DNA from: Paenibacillus sp. KS-LC4
GTDB taxonomy: Bacteria; Bacillota; Bacilli; Paenibacillales; Paenibacillaceae
Assembly: GCF_036894955.1 (NCBI RefSeq)
Contig: NZ_CP145905.1
Location: 4,854,501-4,918,500, forward strand
Length of the DNA stretch: 64,000 bases
Direction: 5' to 3'
In this document: positions 33,553 to 41,916 of the stretch, piece by piece
How positions within the stretch are numbered: the stretch's first letter is position 1
Layout: every line of letters begins with the position of its first letter
Program-made: the position numbers and the translations under genes
The notes under the pieces: generated by a model
Seen by the model: only the letters and a program-made list of their open reading frames with translations
Databases searched by the model: none
Told to the model about the DNA's origin: nothing

Positions 33553-33596
33553 AATGTACACGCGTACATTATTTCATGAAAGTGGAAACCCGTCAA
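33553..33596 (-). promoter_or_regulatory. Promoter and LacI-type operator of the dehydrogenase operon
   Basis: On the reverse strand TTGACG (33596-33591) and AATAAT (33573-33568) are separated by 17 bases. The near-perfect palindrome AATGTACACGCGTACATT at 33553-33570 has the central CG typical of LacI-family operators and overlaps the -10 element. This points to autorepression. Confidence 0.7.
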
Positions 33597-33635
33597 TAGC
33601 AAAAATCAGACTATCCTTTTTCTCCGCATGCCGCA

Positions 33636-33679
33636 AAATAAAAAAGAACAGTGCAGTCCTCTAAAGGTCTGCACTGCTC
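33636..33679 (-). terminator. Terminator of the small membrane-protein gene
   Basis: On the reverse strand GAGCAGTGCAGACC and GGACTGCACTGTTC pair around a short loop, followed by six T. A 15-bp tandem repeat lies between it and the gene. Confidence 0.85.
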
Positions 33680-33685
33680 TCTAAC

Positions 33686-33745
33686 GCTTGCTTCTTTAAT
33701 ACTTGCTTCTTTGATACTTGCTTCTTTGATGCTTGCTTCTTTGCC
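33686..33745. repeat. 15-bp tandem repeat, four units
   Basis: Four head-to-tail units of RCTTGCTTCTTTGAT run from 33686 to 33745. The two central units are identical, and the outer two differ by one to three bases. The repeat lies in the 3' region between the small membrane-protein gene and its terminator. It is not in frame with that gene, which stops at 33776. Confidence 0.85.
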
Positions 33746-33775
33746 GTTCCCTACCGCTGCTTATAAGCGATTCCT

Positions 33776-34108
33776 TTAGAAGCTTGACGGCGGTGGCGGC
33801 GGCGAATATGACGACTGGTTGCTGTCTGCCTTAGACGCACTCACAAGCAGCAAAACTCCTGTAATTAAATGCATGATCATGCCTACAATCGGAATAATCG
33901 CAATGACAGACGTAATGATACCTAGAATACTGCCATGCTTATCTGCATTATGCTGTGAAGCCAGCACCAAAGTGACAATGTGCAGAGCCAGCATGACAAC
34001 CAGCGGAATATAAGAAAGACCCATTACAATCAGGCCGCCCATAACTGGAACCCCAATAATAATTTCAAAAATTCCTGTAATTAATAACAATGTTTTGACA
34101 TTGCTCAT
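33776..34108 (-). CDS. Small membrane protein with proline-rich tail
   Basis: This 110-aa protein has three or four hydrophobic segments (LLLITGIFEIIIGVPVMGG, LSYIPLVVMLALHIVTLVLA, GILGIITSVIAIIPIVGMIM, ITGVLLLVSA). It ends in a short tail, SSYSPPPPPSSF. The middle loop SQHNADKHGS is hydrophilic. It resembles small DUF4064-like membrane proteins of Bacillota, but I am not certain. GGGAA precedes the ATG. It is monocistronic. The Pro tail may be an interaction site. No function is assigned. Confidence 0.7.
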   Translation of the reverse strand: MSNVKTLLLITGIFEIIIGVPVMGGLIVMGLSYIPLVVMLALHIVTLVLASQHNADKHGSILGIITSVIAIIPIVGMIMHLITGVLLLVSASKADSNQSSYSPPPPPSSF

Positions 34109-34227
34109 TTCCCTTCAACCCCCCACTTCGATGTAATTGTCATCACGCAAGGAAAACAAATACAAGCTTCCTCTTCATATACTCTCCTATTGTATTCCAA
34201 TTGCACTAGGTCTGACAATGCTTATCT

Positions 34228-34326
34228 TCAAGCAAAAACGACTTCGTCGTCCTTCCATGGCGATGAAGCGCTTTACCTTAGAAATATAAGCCCATTTATA
34301 AGTGTGAAACTTATACTTCCTTATAT
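34228..34326 (+). repeat. Dispersed intergenic repeat, copy C
   Basis: The blocks are CAAGCAAAAACGAC-TTC-GTCGTCCTT, then GAAATATAAGCCCATTTATAA, then GTGAAACTTATACTTCCTTATAT. The second hairpin TATAAGT-GTGAA-ACTTATA is perfect here. The right end is 5 bases from the prfC terminator. It matches copies A and D over nearly the full length. Confidence 0.7.
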
Positions 34327-34330
34327 TTTC

Positions 34331-34366
34331 AAAAAAAACGCCAGAGCAGCTTGCCTGCCCTGACGT
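34331..34366 (-). terminator. Terminator of prfC
   Basis: On the reverse strand AACGTCAGGGCAG and CTGCTCTGGCGTT pair around GCAAG and are followed by eight T, 12 bases after the prfC stop. Confidence 0.9.
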
Positions 34367-34377
34367 TCCCAGCGCGA

Positions 34378-35964
34378 TTAAGGCGCCGTTTCGAGAAATT
34401 TCGAGGTCGGATTTTTGTCCATCGCCGTTCTCATTGCATATTCATTCTCAAATAAGACGACATAATTGCCCTTCTTGTCTTGAACGAGCGTCGAGTTAAT
34501 TCGGAATTTCGCCGGGTCGATCTTATCGTCTACAATCCAGCGTGCAAACTGGAACGTCATGCGGTGCAATTGAATTTCGACGCCATATTCCGCGCGCATC
34601 CGATATTCGAACACCTCGAATTGCAGATGTCCAACCACGCCCAAAATCGTCTCATCAAAGCCGCCAACCGAGTGGAACACTTGAATCGTGCCTTCCTCCG
34701 TCAACTGGTCAACGCCCTTCTGGTACTGCTTATGCTTGAGCGCGTTCTTAACCGTTACTTTGGCAAAAATCTCTGGCGAGAACGTCGGCAGCTCGTCAAA
34801 TACGACTTCCGAGTTTTGCGACAGCGAATCGCCAATACGGAAAATACCCGGATCGAACAAGCCGATAATATCGCCCGGATAAGCTGTCTCTACAATGTCG
34901 CGATCCTGTGCCAAAAACTGCTGCGGCTGCGCCAGCTTAATATCTTTGCCCGCACGGACATGGCGAACGCTCATTCCACGCTCAAAGCGCCCGGAGCAAA
35001 TACGCAAAAAAGCAATCCGGTCGCGGTGAGCCGGGTTCATATTCGCTTGAATTTTAAAGACATAGCCCGTGAACTTCTCATTCGTCGGTTCTACAGGGCC
35101 GTCGGTGCTCATGCGCTCCGCCGGTTTTGGCGCAAGCTCAAGGAAGTTATCCAAAAACGTTTGCACGCCAAAATTGTTAACCGCACTGCCGAAGAAAATT
35201 GGTGTCAGCTCGCCAGCACGTACTTTCTCGATATCGAATGGGTCGCCTGCAACATCAAGCAGCTCAAGATCCTGCACGAGCTGATCATGCAAGTATTCTC
35301 CTGCCATCTCGCGAATAATCGGATCGTTGTAATCATCCGTCTTGCGCACTTCAATGGTGCTGTGATCATTGCCTTGGAATAGCTCGACTTGATTTTTCAT
35401 CCGGTCATAAACCCCGCAAAGCTCGCGGCCCATGCCAATCGGCCAGTTCATAGGAACCGAACGGATGCCAAGCACGCGCTCCAGCTCCTCCATCAGCTCA
35501 AACGGACTTTGACCTTCACGGTCCAGCTTGTTGATGAATGTAAAAATCGGAATACCGCGTTTACGGCAAACTTGGAACAGCTTGATCGTCTGTGCCTCGA
35601 CGCCTTTGGCAACGTCAATCAGCATGACCGCGCTATCGGCTGCTGTCAGCGTCCGATACGTATCCTCACTGAAATCCTGGTGACCAGGCGTATCCAAAAT
35701 ATTTACCCGATGGCCGTCGTAATCGAATTGCATAACGGAGGAAGTAACGGAAATTCCCCGCTGCTTCTCAATTTCCATCCAGTCGGAGGTCGCGTGTCGG
35801 CTTGCTTTCCTCGCCTTAACGGAGCCAGCCAGACGAATAGCTCCTCCGAACAGGAGGAGCTTCTCGGTTAGCGTCGTTTTTCCCGCATCCGGGTGAGAGA
35901 TAATCGCAAACGTGCGGCGCTTATCGACTTCCAGCTGCAATTCATTGCTTAACGTTTTGCTCAT
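34378..35964 (-). CDS. prfC: Peptide chain release factor 3
   Basis: This is a translational GTPase of 528 aa that recycles class-1 release factors from the ribosome. The G motifs are complete: ISHPDAGKTTLTEKLLLFGG (G1), RGISVTSSVMQFDY (G2), ILDTPGHQDFSEDT (G3) and TFINKLDREGQSPFEL (G4). SGRFERGMSVRHVRAGKDIK marks domain II, and HLQFEVFEYRMRAEYGVEIQ is the RF3-specific C-terminal domain. The start is the ATG at 35964, with AAGG 6 bases upstream. It is monocistronic. A hairpin GCGCAC-GGCC...GTGCGC in its leader (35990-36017) has no T tail. Confidence 0.96.
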   Translation of the reverse strand: MSKTLSNELQLEVDKRRTFAIISHPDAGKTTLTEKLLLFGGAIRLAGSVKARKASRHATSDWMEIEKQRGISVTSSVMQFDYDGHRVNILDTPGHQDFSEDTYRTLTAADSAVMLIDVAKGVEAQTIKLFQVCRKRGIPIFTFINKLDREGQSPFELMEELERVLGIRSVPMNWPIGMGRELCGVYDRMKNQVELFQGNDHSTIEVRKTDDYNDPIIREMAGEYLHDQLVQDLELLDVAGDPFDIEKVRAGELTPIFFGSAVNNFGVQTFLDNFLELAPKPAERMSTDGPVEPTNEKFTGYVFKIQANMNPAHRDRIAFLRICSGRFERGMSVRHVRAGKDIKLAQPQQFLAQDRDIVETAYPGDIIGLFDPGIFRIGDSLSQNSEVVFDELPTFSPEIFAKVTVKNALKHKQYQKGVDQLTEEGTIQVFHSVGGFDETILGVVGHLQFEVFEYRMRAEYGVEIQLHRMTFQFARWIVDDKIDPAKFRINSTLVQDKKGNYVVLFENEYAMRTAMDKNPTSKFLETAP

Positions 35965-36067
35965 TGCTTGCCTTCCCTTCATTCATACAGCGCACGGCCT
36001 AAAGGCGGTGCGCTGCTGTGGAATATCTTCATTTGAAATTATGCGAAATTGACGTCCAGCCTGCTGC

Positions 36068-37633
36068 TTACTTGCTGCTGTTCGTAATCCAAATCACATT
36101 GTCCTCGTCCTGTCCATTTACCGGCCACCAGTGGAAGCCATCCTCTGCAAGCAGCTTATCCGCCGCTTCTGGTCCCCATGAGCCAGCAGGATAAGACTGA
36201 AGATCCTTCTTGTCCTCGCCCCATGCTTGAGCGATTTTGTCAACAAACTCCCATGCCTGAGCGACTTCATCCCAACGAGTGAAATACGTAGAATCGCCGC
36301 GCACCGCATCGTGGATCAGACGCTCATACGCTTCAGGCGTATTCAGGCCGATCTGGCAGCTTTGACAAAACTCCATAGCCACGGGCTGTACCGAATTATC
36401 AGCACCCGGCGTCTTGGCATTGACTTTAATGTAGATGCCTTCCATCGGGTTAACCCGAATAACGAGCAAATTCGGCGCAAGATCATGACGCTGCGCGAAC
36501 AAGACGTTTTGCGGCATCGACTTGAATTCAATAACAACCTCAGTCGTCTTCACCGGCAGGCGTTTGCCTGTACGAATGTAGAACGGTACGCCAGCCCAAC
36601 GGAAATTGTCTACCGCTACTTTAGCAGCGAAATACGTTTCCGTGGTAGATTCCGGATTAACAGAATCCTCTTGACGATAGCCCGTCAGCTCCTTGCCGCG
36701 AGCCGTGCCTTCGCTGTATTGAGCGCGAACGACGTTCTCGCGAACCTCATCGCTTGATTTGTAGTTGCGCAGCGAGCGCAGCACTTTAACCTTCTCATCG
36801 CGAATATCTTCGCCATGCAGACGGCTAGGCGGCTCCATTGCAATCATTGTGAGCATTTGCAGCATATGGTTTTGACCCATGTCTCTTAATGCACCGGATT
36901 TGTCATAATAACCGCCGCGATCCTCTACGCCAACCGTTTCCGACAGCGTGATTTGCACATTAGCGATATGATTATTATTCCACAATGGCTCGAAAAATGC
37001 ATTAGCAAAACGAATAACCTGAATATTTTGCACCATTTCTTTACCCAAATAGTGATCAATGCGGAAAATTTCCTCTTCCTTGAACACTTGGCTCAACTGG
37101 TCGTTCAGCTTTTGTGCGGATGGAAGATCGTAGCCGAATGGCTTCTCGATTACAACGCGGCTCCAGCCCTTGCAATCCAGCAGACCGCCGTCCCGCAGGT
37201 TGAAGGACACCGGCCCGAACAACGCAGGCGCTAGAGCTAAATAGAACAAGCGGTTGCCTGGAATATCAAATTTCGCTTCCAGTTGCTCCGAAAGCTTGTT
37301 CAGCTCGCGAAAGCCATCCACCGTATTAATATCGAGCGACATATATTCGAAATGCTCGGCAAAGCGATTCCAAAGCTCCGCATCATCTGCCTTGTAGCGG
37401 CAAAATTCTACGATAGAATCATAAACATCCGAACGGAACTGCTCGTTCGTGCGAGGTCTGCGGGCAAGGCCGACGACCGCAAATTTTTCAGACAATTTTC
37501 CTTCTTTATATAAGCTGAACAGGGCAGGGAACAATTTGCGCTTAGCTAGATCGCCTGTTGCTCCAAACAAGTAATATACAGCGCCTTGCGGCGGTAGCGT
37601 TTCGGGATTCGTATTTTGCTCCATATTCCTCAT
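36068..37633 (-). CDS. zwf: Glucose-6-phosphate 1-dehydrogenase
   Basis: This 521-aa cytoplasmic enzyme oxidises glucose 6-phosphate to 6-phosphogluconolactone, the first step of the oxidative pentose-phosphate path. The nucleotide-binding motif is YLFGATGDLAKRKLFPALFS, the active-site motif is FRIDHYLGKEMVQNIQVIRF, and RWAGVPFYIRTGKRLPVKTT marks the substrate domain. It is somewhat longer than many homologues because of an N-terminal tail of about 15 residues and a C-terminal WPVNGQDEDNVIW end. AGGAAAG precedes the ATG. It is monocistronic and runs leftward, upstream of prfC. Confidence 0.97.
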   Translation of the reverse strand: MRNMEQNTNPETLPPQGAVYYLFGATGDLAKRKLFPALFSLYKEGKLSEKFAVVGLARRPRTNEQFRSDVYDSIVEFCRYKADDAELWNRFAEHFEYMSLDINTVDGFRELNKLSEQLEAKFDIPGNRLFYLALAPALFGPVSFNLRDGGLLDCKGWSRVVIEKPFGYDLPSAQKLNDQLSQVFKEEEIFRIDHYLGKEMVQNIQVIRFANAFFEPLWNNNHIANVQITLSETVGVEDRGGYYDKSGALRDMGQNHMLQMLTMIAMEPPSRLHGEDIRDEKVKVLRSLRNYKSSDEVRENVVRAQYSEGTARGKELTGYRQEDSVNPESTTETYFAAKVAVDNFRWAGVPFYIRTGKRLPVKTTEVVIEFKSMPQNVLFAQRHDLAPNLLVIRVNPMEGIYIKVNAKTPGADNSVQPVAMEFCQSCQIGLNTPEAYERLIHDAVRGDSTYFTRWDEVAQAWEFVDKIAQAWGEDKKDLQSYPAGSWGPEAADKLLAEDGFHWWPVNGQDEDNVIWITNSSK

Positions 37634-37767
37634 TCTTTCCTATGAATTTTTATACGTCTTTACATGGTATGTAGTTTAACATATTAATCCTGAAACTGCT
37701 ACGCAATCCACCATAAAAAAAACTAATACCGATCGTTATTTATCCTGATTTCATCACAATATTTCAT

Positions 37768-38538
37768 CTATTGCGAGGCGCTGTAATCGCCTGAAATCAG
37801 CGGGATTCCAATTACGACCGCAAGCTCTCCCGTATCCGTTCCTTTATGCACCGCAACCTGCATATTCGCCTCCTTGCCGCCAGTATTTACAGAAGCTTTA
37901 AGTCCTCCAGTGAAAAAGCTTTCGCTTACCGTCCCGGCATCATCGTACCGATCCACCGCTTGAGCAGCCGCAAGCTGCGCAAGCCGCTCCGCTACATTAT
38001 TATATTCTGTCAAGCCTCTGATGGTTATTCCTCCATCATAAGAAATATTTGTCCTTCTCATAGCGGACTCAATATGATCAATAGCTGAAAGCAGCTTACG
38101 CTGATCCGCTTGTTTGCTTGATTCTGGGGAAAAAAGCACGAGCATCTGCTGCTGCCCTTCCCCCGCAGACGCCGTAACGCTCAAGGACAGCTTGCCGCCA
38201 AATTCCGGCAGCAGGATGCTAAGCTCCCCTTCCGCATCGCCTTCATAGCGTGGAAATAGCTGCTCCCGCAGCTTAGAAGCCTCTCCGCTCGCGTACCAGC
38301 GCAGCGTCCAGCCTGCACCAGATGCCCCGGACTCCAGCAGCCCATCGCTCCAGCTCCAAATTTGCTTCATGTCATGCTGAAGCAGGCTGCCCTCCGCTTG
38401 TCCTTCCGTCGTCAGCTTATCCTGATTAACGAGTGCCCATATCGCGCCAAAAATAAGTACCATTGCGGCTGCCAGCACGCCGATCCGGCTGCGCCGTTTT
38501 ATTTTTTCCTGTTCCGTGTACCTGCTCAGCTTTGTCAT
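37768..38538 (-). CDS. YwmB-like membrane-anchored protein
   Basis: This 256-aa protein has a basic N-terminus (KIKRRSRIG) and one transmembrane segment at about 20-37 (VLAAAMVLIFGAIWALV). The rest is exported. The exported part has two similar halves and ends with AVHKGTDTGELAVVIGIPLI, like YwmB-type proteins with a TATA-box-binding-like fold. In Bacillus, YwmB-type genes neighbour envelope genes, and their role is unsettled. It is monocistronic, and the family call is from weak resemblance only. Confidence 0.55.
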   Translation of the reverse strand: MTKLSRYTEQEKIKRRSRIGVLAAAMVLIFGAIWALVNQDKLTTEGQAEGSLLQHDMKQIWSWSDGLLESGASGAGWTLRWYASGEASKLREQLFPRYEGDAEGELSILLPEFGGKLSLSVTASAGEGQQQMLVLFSPESSKQADQRKLLSAIDHIESAMRRTNISYDGGITIRGLTEYNNVAERLAQLAAAQAVDRYDDAGTVSESFFTGGLKASVNTGGKEANMQVAVHKGTDTGELAVVIGIPLISGDYSASQ

Positions 38539-38847
38539 CGCTCACATCAGCCTCCTTGGCCTGCATAACCTGCCAAATGATGGGTAACGCTTCCATTTTA
38601 CATGAAATTCCAGAAAAGAACAGGAACGATATATTTATTTTTGCCTGCCTTTCCTTGAGACTCTAGCCTTACGCCTCCAACTGCCGTTCGTAAAAAATCG
38701 CGATTGCTGTTTGATTTAGGCAGAAAAAGGGGAATTTATAGTAGATAGGCTGTTTTCTTCTCAACTGGGTAAACATCCATACACATCCGCCTTTAGGTGA
38801 ATATACTGCTTGCAAAAGCATAAAGCCTAATAGGAGGGAATTCATAC
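38539..38847. other. Divergent intergenic region, nothing firm
   Basis: This 309-base gap separates the leftward YwmB-like gene from a rightward pair of unknown genes. It must contain promoters for both, but I see no convincing -35/-10 pair, hairpin or repeat. A clear GGAGGG site precedes the ATG at 38848. Confidence 0.4.
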
Positions 38848-39222
38848 ATGGAACAGATTTATCCCCTTGAAGAAAGCGTCATATCACGTTTTTGCGGAAT
38901 GCCCGTCTGCATAGTAACCCACGATGGCGCAAAGCATTTCGGCATATTAAGCCACTGCCGGGGCGGTAAGCTTACGCTGAATGAAGAGCCTGGCGCGCAG
39001 ACGCTGGCCGAAGCTGAATCACCTAAAGCCGGTAAGGCCAAAGGCAAGCCCAAGGGCAAAGCAAGCAAAAAATCCCCTGAGGCAAAAGATAAAGTCGCAC
39101 AAACCCAAGCCTATCCTTATGATCCCTACTATTATAATTATAACCCAGGGTATTATTCGCCGTTTGGCGGTGCGTTCGCCATCGACCTCGCCCTGATCGC
39201 CTTTTTGTTCCTGCTCATTTAA
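38848..39222 (+). CDS. Small protein with KGK-rich linker and C-terminal membrane anchor
   Basis: This 124-aa protein has three parts. Residues 1-45 look like a small beta-barrel fold (VISRFCGMPVCIVTHDGAKH, FGILSHCRGGKLTLNE) reminiscent of Sm-like or YuzF-like modules. Residues 55-85 are a Lys/Ala/Gly linker with repeated KGK/SKK steps. Residues 88-124 hold a Tyr/Pro-rich patch (YPYDPYYYNYNPGYYSP) and end in a hydrophobic anchor (DLALIAFLFLLI). GGAGGG lies 9 bases upstream. Such Tyr/Pro-rich tails are seen in spore-coat-like proteins, but the function is unknown. Confidence 0.65.
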   Translation: MEQIYPLEESVISRFCGMPVCIVTHDGAKHFGILSHCRGGKLTLNEEPGAQTLAEAESPKAGKAKGKPKGKASKKSPEAKDKVAQTQAYPYDPYYYNYNPGYYSPFGGAFAIDLALIAFLFLLI

Positions 39223-39312
39223 TAAACCAATATTCGACAGCGATTTTCAGCAGTATTTGCAGCTATCATCCCTTATGCTAGCTAAAGAATCCGATTTAAG
39301 GAGGTTATTGAA

Positions 39313-39996
39313 ATGTCCATCCGCCCTATCGAACGCACAAACCGGAGAGCTGTCTTCGAGCCTATACAGCGCATATCGCCTTACGCCAGTTATCCTTACA
39401 GGGATATGGAATTTCAACGGCCTCCCGAGCACGATTTTGACTGGAATGATCCTTATCGCGAAGCTGCCGGCCATGCGGCCGTCTGGCTCGAGCAATATAG
39501 ACAAGCCCACAAAGAGGTGCAGGTCATTGCTCTCAAAATCCTCAATGATTTCAACGAGCGCTGCCTTGTCGAGCAGTTGACGAAGCTGACGGGCGTCATA
39601 AATCGCCTGCAACAGGCATTCGTCCAGGTAGCCCGCTACATTAAGCCATCGCTATGGGATCGTGCGCAGCAGGCCATGAACCATCATGCTTCGGCGCTAG
39701 TTGGCTTCATCCGCGATGACGTCACAAGCCGCTGGATGCTGCGTCCAGCCATTACTGCCTCCATCTACCGCGAGTACCCGTTGTCGGGCCAGCATTTGTA
39801 TCGCCAGCTTCTAGGCCCCTATGGGCTAATGACGACGCTGCTGCAAGCCTTGTCGCTCAGCGGCGACGAAATCCGGACAACCGATCTGTTGAAAAATAAT
39901 ACCGAGCGCACACAGCCATACGCCACCTACTATAGCTCGATGAAAATGCATTATCCGCTACCTCGAAGCGGATTGCTATTGAACAATGAAGGCTAA
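39313..39996 (+). CDS. Conserved-looking hypothetical protein, 227 aa
   Basis: I do not recognise this protein. It begins with a Pro/Tyr/Arg-rich stretch (residues 1-50). A helical region follows from about 50 to 170 with heptad-like spacing (AAVWLEQYRQAHKEVQVIAL, LVEQLTKLTGVINRLQQAFV, PSLWDRAQQAMNHHASALVG). The tail contains YSSMKMHYPLPRSGLLL. No signal peptide, transmembrane segment or catalytic motif is seen. AAGGAGG precedes the ATG by 7 bases. It lies 90 bases after the KGK-linker gene in the same direction, so the two may be co-transcribed. It is followed by a bidirectional terminator. Confidence 0.7.
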   Translation: MSIRPIERTNRRAVFEPIQRISPYASYPYRDMEFQRPPEHDFDWNDPYREAAGHAAVWLEQYRQAHKEVQVIALKILNDFNERCLVEQLTKLTGVINRLQQAFVQVARYIKPSLWDRAQQAMNHHASALVGFIRDDVTSRWMLRPAITASIYREYPLSGQHLYRQLLGPYGLMTTLLQALSLSGDEIRTTDLLKNNTERTQPYATYYSSMKMHYPLPRSGLLLNNEG

Positions 39997-40040
39997 TCCA
40001 TAAATTGCATCCGTTCATTTTCAACCTATAATTCCTCAAA

Positions 40041-40081
40041 AAATAAGCAAGGAATTGCCGCTAATCGGCAATTCCTTGCTT
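40041..40081. terminator. Bidirectional terminator
   Basis: AAGCAAGGAATTGCCG and CGGCAATTCCTTGCTT form a perfect 16-bp stem around CTAAT, with an A-rich left flank. It overlaps the last codons of the leftward response-regulator gene and ends the rightward hypothetical gene. Confidence 0.9.
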
Positions 40082-40756
40082 ATGTGCGTATATGGCAGCC
40101 TGTGTCCGGTCATCAACGTTAAGCTTATTGAAAATGTTCGTAATATGAAACTTCACGGTTTTCACCCCAATGAACAGCTCATCCGCGATTTCCTGATTTG
40201 ACATCCCCTGTGCGACACGCTTAAGCACATCCATCTCGCGGTCGGTCAAATCATCATGCAGCGGGGCTGCGACAGGCTGCTTAGGCTGGCGCATACGACT
40301 CATCATCTTGGCAGCTACTTGCGATTCCAGCACCGATTGCCCGCGTGCAGCCGCACGGATCGCATCCGCAATTTCATTAGCGCGAGATGTTTTCAGAAGA
40401 TAGCTGAACGCACCCGCTTCAATGACCGGATACAGCTTGCTGTCATCAAGATAGCTCGTAAGAACGATGACCTTGCAATCCGGGTACAATTCCAGCAGCT
40501 TCGCTGTCGTCTCCACGCCATCCATGCCATCCATCACCAAATCCATCAGCACAACGTCCGGCTTATAGGATTGTGCCATCCGTATACCGTCATACCCATT
40601 GCTTGCTTCACCGACTACTTCAATACCATCCTCGGTGTCCAATACGGCAGCAAGCCCGATTCTCACCATCTCGTGATCATCTACCAGCAGCACTTTAACA
40701 GGTACAGCTAATTGCTCCATCGACTCCACATGTCTCCCCACTTTCATCCTGCTCAC
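40061..40756 (-). CDS. liaR: NarL/LiaR-family response regulator of the envelope-stress module
   Basis: This is a cytoplasmic regulator of 231 aa. The receiver domain has VLLVDDHEMVRIGLAAVL, the phospho-acceptor Asp in DVVLMDLVMDGMDGVETT, and Thr and Lys in VIVLTSYLDD and FSYLLKTSRA. The LuxR-type helix-turn-helix is LTDREMDVLKRVAQGMSNQE followed by IADELFIGVKTVKFHI. The start is GTG at 40756, 3 bases after the kinase stop, although ATG starts at 40747 and 40720 are possible. It is the last gene of a Lia/Psp operon and should activate that operon under cell-envelope stress. Confidence 0.92.
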   Translation of the reverse strand: MSRMKVGRHVESMEQLAVPVKVLLVDDHEMVRIGLAAVLDTEDGIEVVGEASNGYDGIRMAQSYKPDVVLMDLVMDGMDGVETTAKLLELYPDCKVIVLTSYLDDSKLYPVIEAGAFSYLLKTSRANEIADAIRAAARGQSVLESQVAAKMMSRMRQPKQPVAAPLHDDLTDREMDVLKRVAQGMSNQEIADELFIGVKTVKFHITNIFNKLNVDDRTQAAIYAHKQGIAD

Positions 40757-40759
40757 TCT

Positions 40760-41836
40760 TTACCCATTTATGTCCAGCGGCACCGTAATATGAATCAGCG
40801 TACCTTCCCCTTGCCTTGATGACATATGCAGCTTGCCGCGAATCTCATTAACCCGCTCCTCCATCGTCAGCAGCCCGTAGGAAGTCTTCTTCTTCTGCTC
40901 CAAATCAAAGCCTATGCCGCTATCCTGTAGCAGCATGCAGACAGCTCCCTCTTCCCGATAAAGCCTTATATCCATTGTATCCGCTTTGGCATGTCTCAGT
41001 GTATTGGACAATGCCTCCTGAGCAATGCGGAACAAATGATCCTCCGCAGCCGGCTTCAACGCTATGGAATCATCGAGGGACAATTCAATGGTCATCGGCA
41101 CTTTTTCCTTAAGCTCTCCAACGAGCAGCGTAAGGGCTTGCGCAAGATTTTTCCCATCAAGATGTACAGGCCGCAAATGCAGCAGCAGCGCTCTCATCTC
41201 CGACTGCGCCACGGCAGCCATCTCTTCAATCAGCTGCACCTGACGACGCGCCCGTTCCCAATCCCGCTCGATCGTGCGGCTAACAGCCGTTGCTGTCATC
41301 GAAATGGCAAACAGCTGCTGGCTAACTGCATCATGCAGCTCACGCGCAAGTCGCTGCCGCTCTTCAATGACCGCAGAAAATTTTACCTTCTCCGTCCATG
41401 CGTCGTCCTGATCCTCACGCTTTAAGCTTTCCGAATGCTCATCATGTTCAGCTGAATCAATGGTCACCGGATAGTTTCGCCTAAGCTGCTGCTCGGTAAG
41501 TCGCTTAATGACCTCGCGCAGCTTCGAATTTTGCAAATAATTGTTTAAAGCTACAATCGCCATGGCCACCCCCGTAACAGCGAGCCCAATAACCGCCCAT
41601 TTCGCCTGCAGCGTATATAAGTTCACATAACCGATGCCCTGCAGCATAATAACGGCGAGGCTAAGTATAATCAGCAGCCAGAGGAAGGATTCCGTTAGGT
41701 TTTTGCGCCGATTGGCTGCTTCCCTTCCATTATGCTGTCCGCTCTGCTTCTGCTGCTGATTCATCGGCCGAAACCGTTGATCCTGCTGCTGCTGCGTAGT
41801 AGGCTGCTGTCCTTGCAAGGGCTTCTCTTCGGCCAA
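40760..41836 (-). CDS. liaS: LiaS-like sensor histidine kinase
   Basis: This membrane kinase of 358 aa has an unusual N-terminal tail, very rich in Gln (residues 5-45), before two transmembrane segments (about 52-72 and 82-102) with almost no external loop. It thus has the layout of an intramembrane sensor. The HisKA_3 box is RLARELHDAVSQQLFAIS, the ATPase motifs are HLFRIAQEALSNTLRHAKAD and LQDSGIGFDL, and the final segment is YGLLTMEERVNEIRGKLHMS. I use TTG at 41836 because AAGGAG lies 8 bases upstream. It pairs with the NarL-type regulator that follows. Confidence 0.92.
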   Translation of the reverse strand: MAEEKPLQGQQPTTQQQQDQRFRPMNQQQKQSGQHNGREAANRRKNLTESFLWLLIILSLAVIMLQGIGYVNLYTLQAKWAVIGLAVTGVAMAIVALNNYLQNSKLREVIKRLTEQQLRRNYPVTIDSAEHDEHSESLKREDQDDAWTEKVKFSAVIEERQRLARELHDAVSQQLFAISMTATAVSRTIERDWERARRQVQLIEEMAAVAQSEMRALLLHLRPVHLDGKNLAQALTLLVGELKEKVPMTIELSLDDSIALKPAAEDHLFRIAQEALSNTLRHAKADTMDIRLYREEGAVCMLLQDSGIGFDLEQKKKTSYGLLTMEERVNEIRGKLHMSSRQGEGTLIHITVPLDING

Positions 41837-41916
41837 CCTGCTCACTCCTTAAACGACAAGCAAGAAGGAGCAGACCGGGTTGCCCGGTCCGCTCTCTTCT
41901 CATCCTGCGAATTCTA

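Noticed and set aside
33745..33776. 15-bp repeat as an extension of the small membrane protein reading frame
   Set aside because: The gene stops at 33776 before the repeat, and the other frames through the repeat contain nearby stops and no start signals.
34480..35382. 300-codon open frame on the plus strand opposite prfC
   Set aside because: It lies wholly antisense to a clearly recognised gene, has no ribosome site or known motifs, and its composition is the mirror image of the high-quality prfC coding frame.
35990..36017. Hairpin GCGCAC-GGCC...GTGCGC in the prfC leader
   Set aside because: It is stable but has no T run and no known riboswitch features, so I do not call it a terminator or regulatory RNA.
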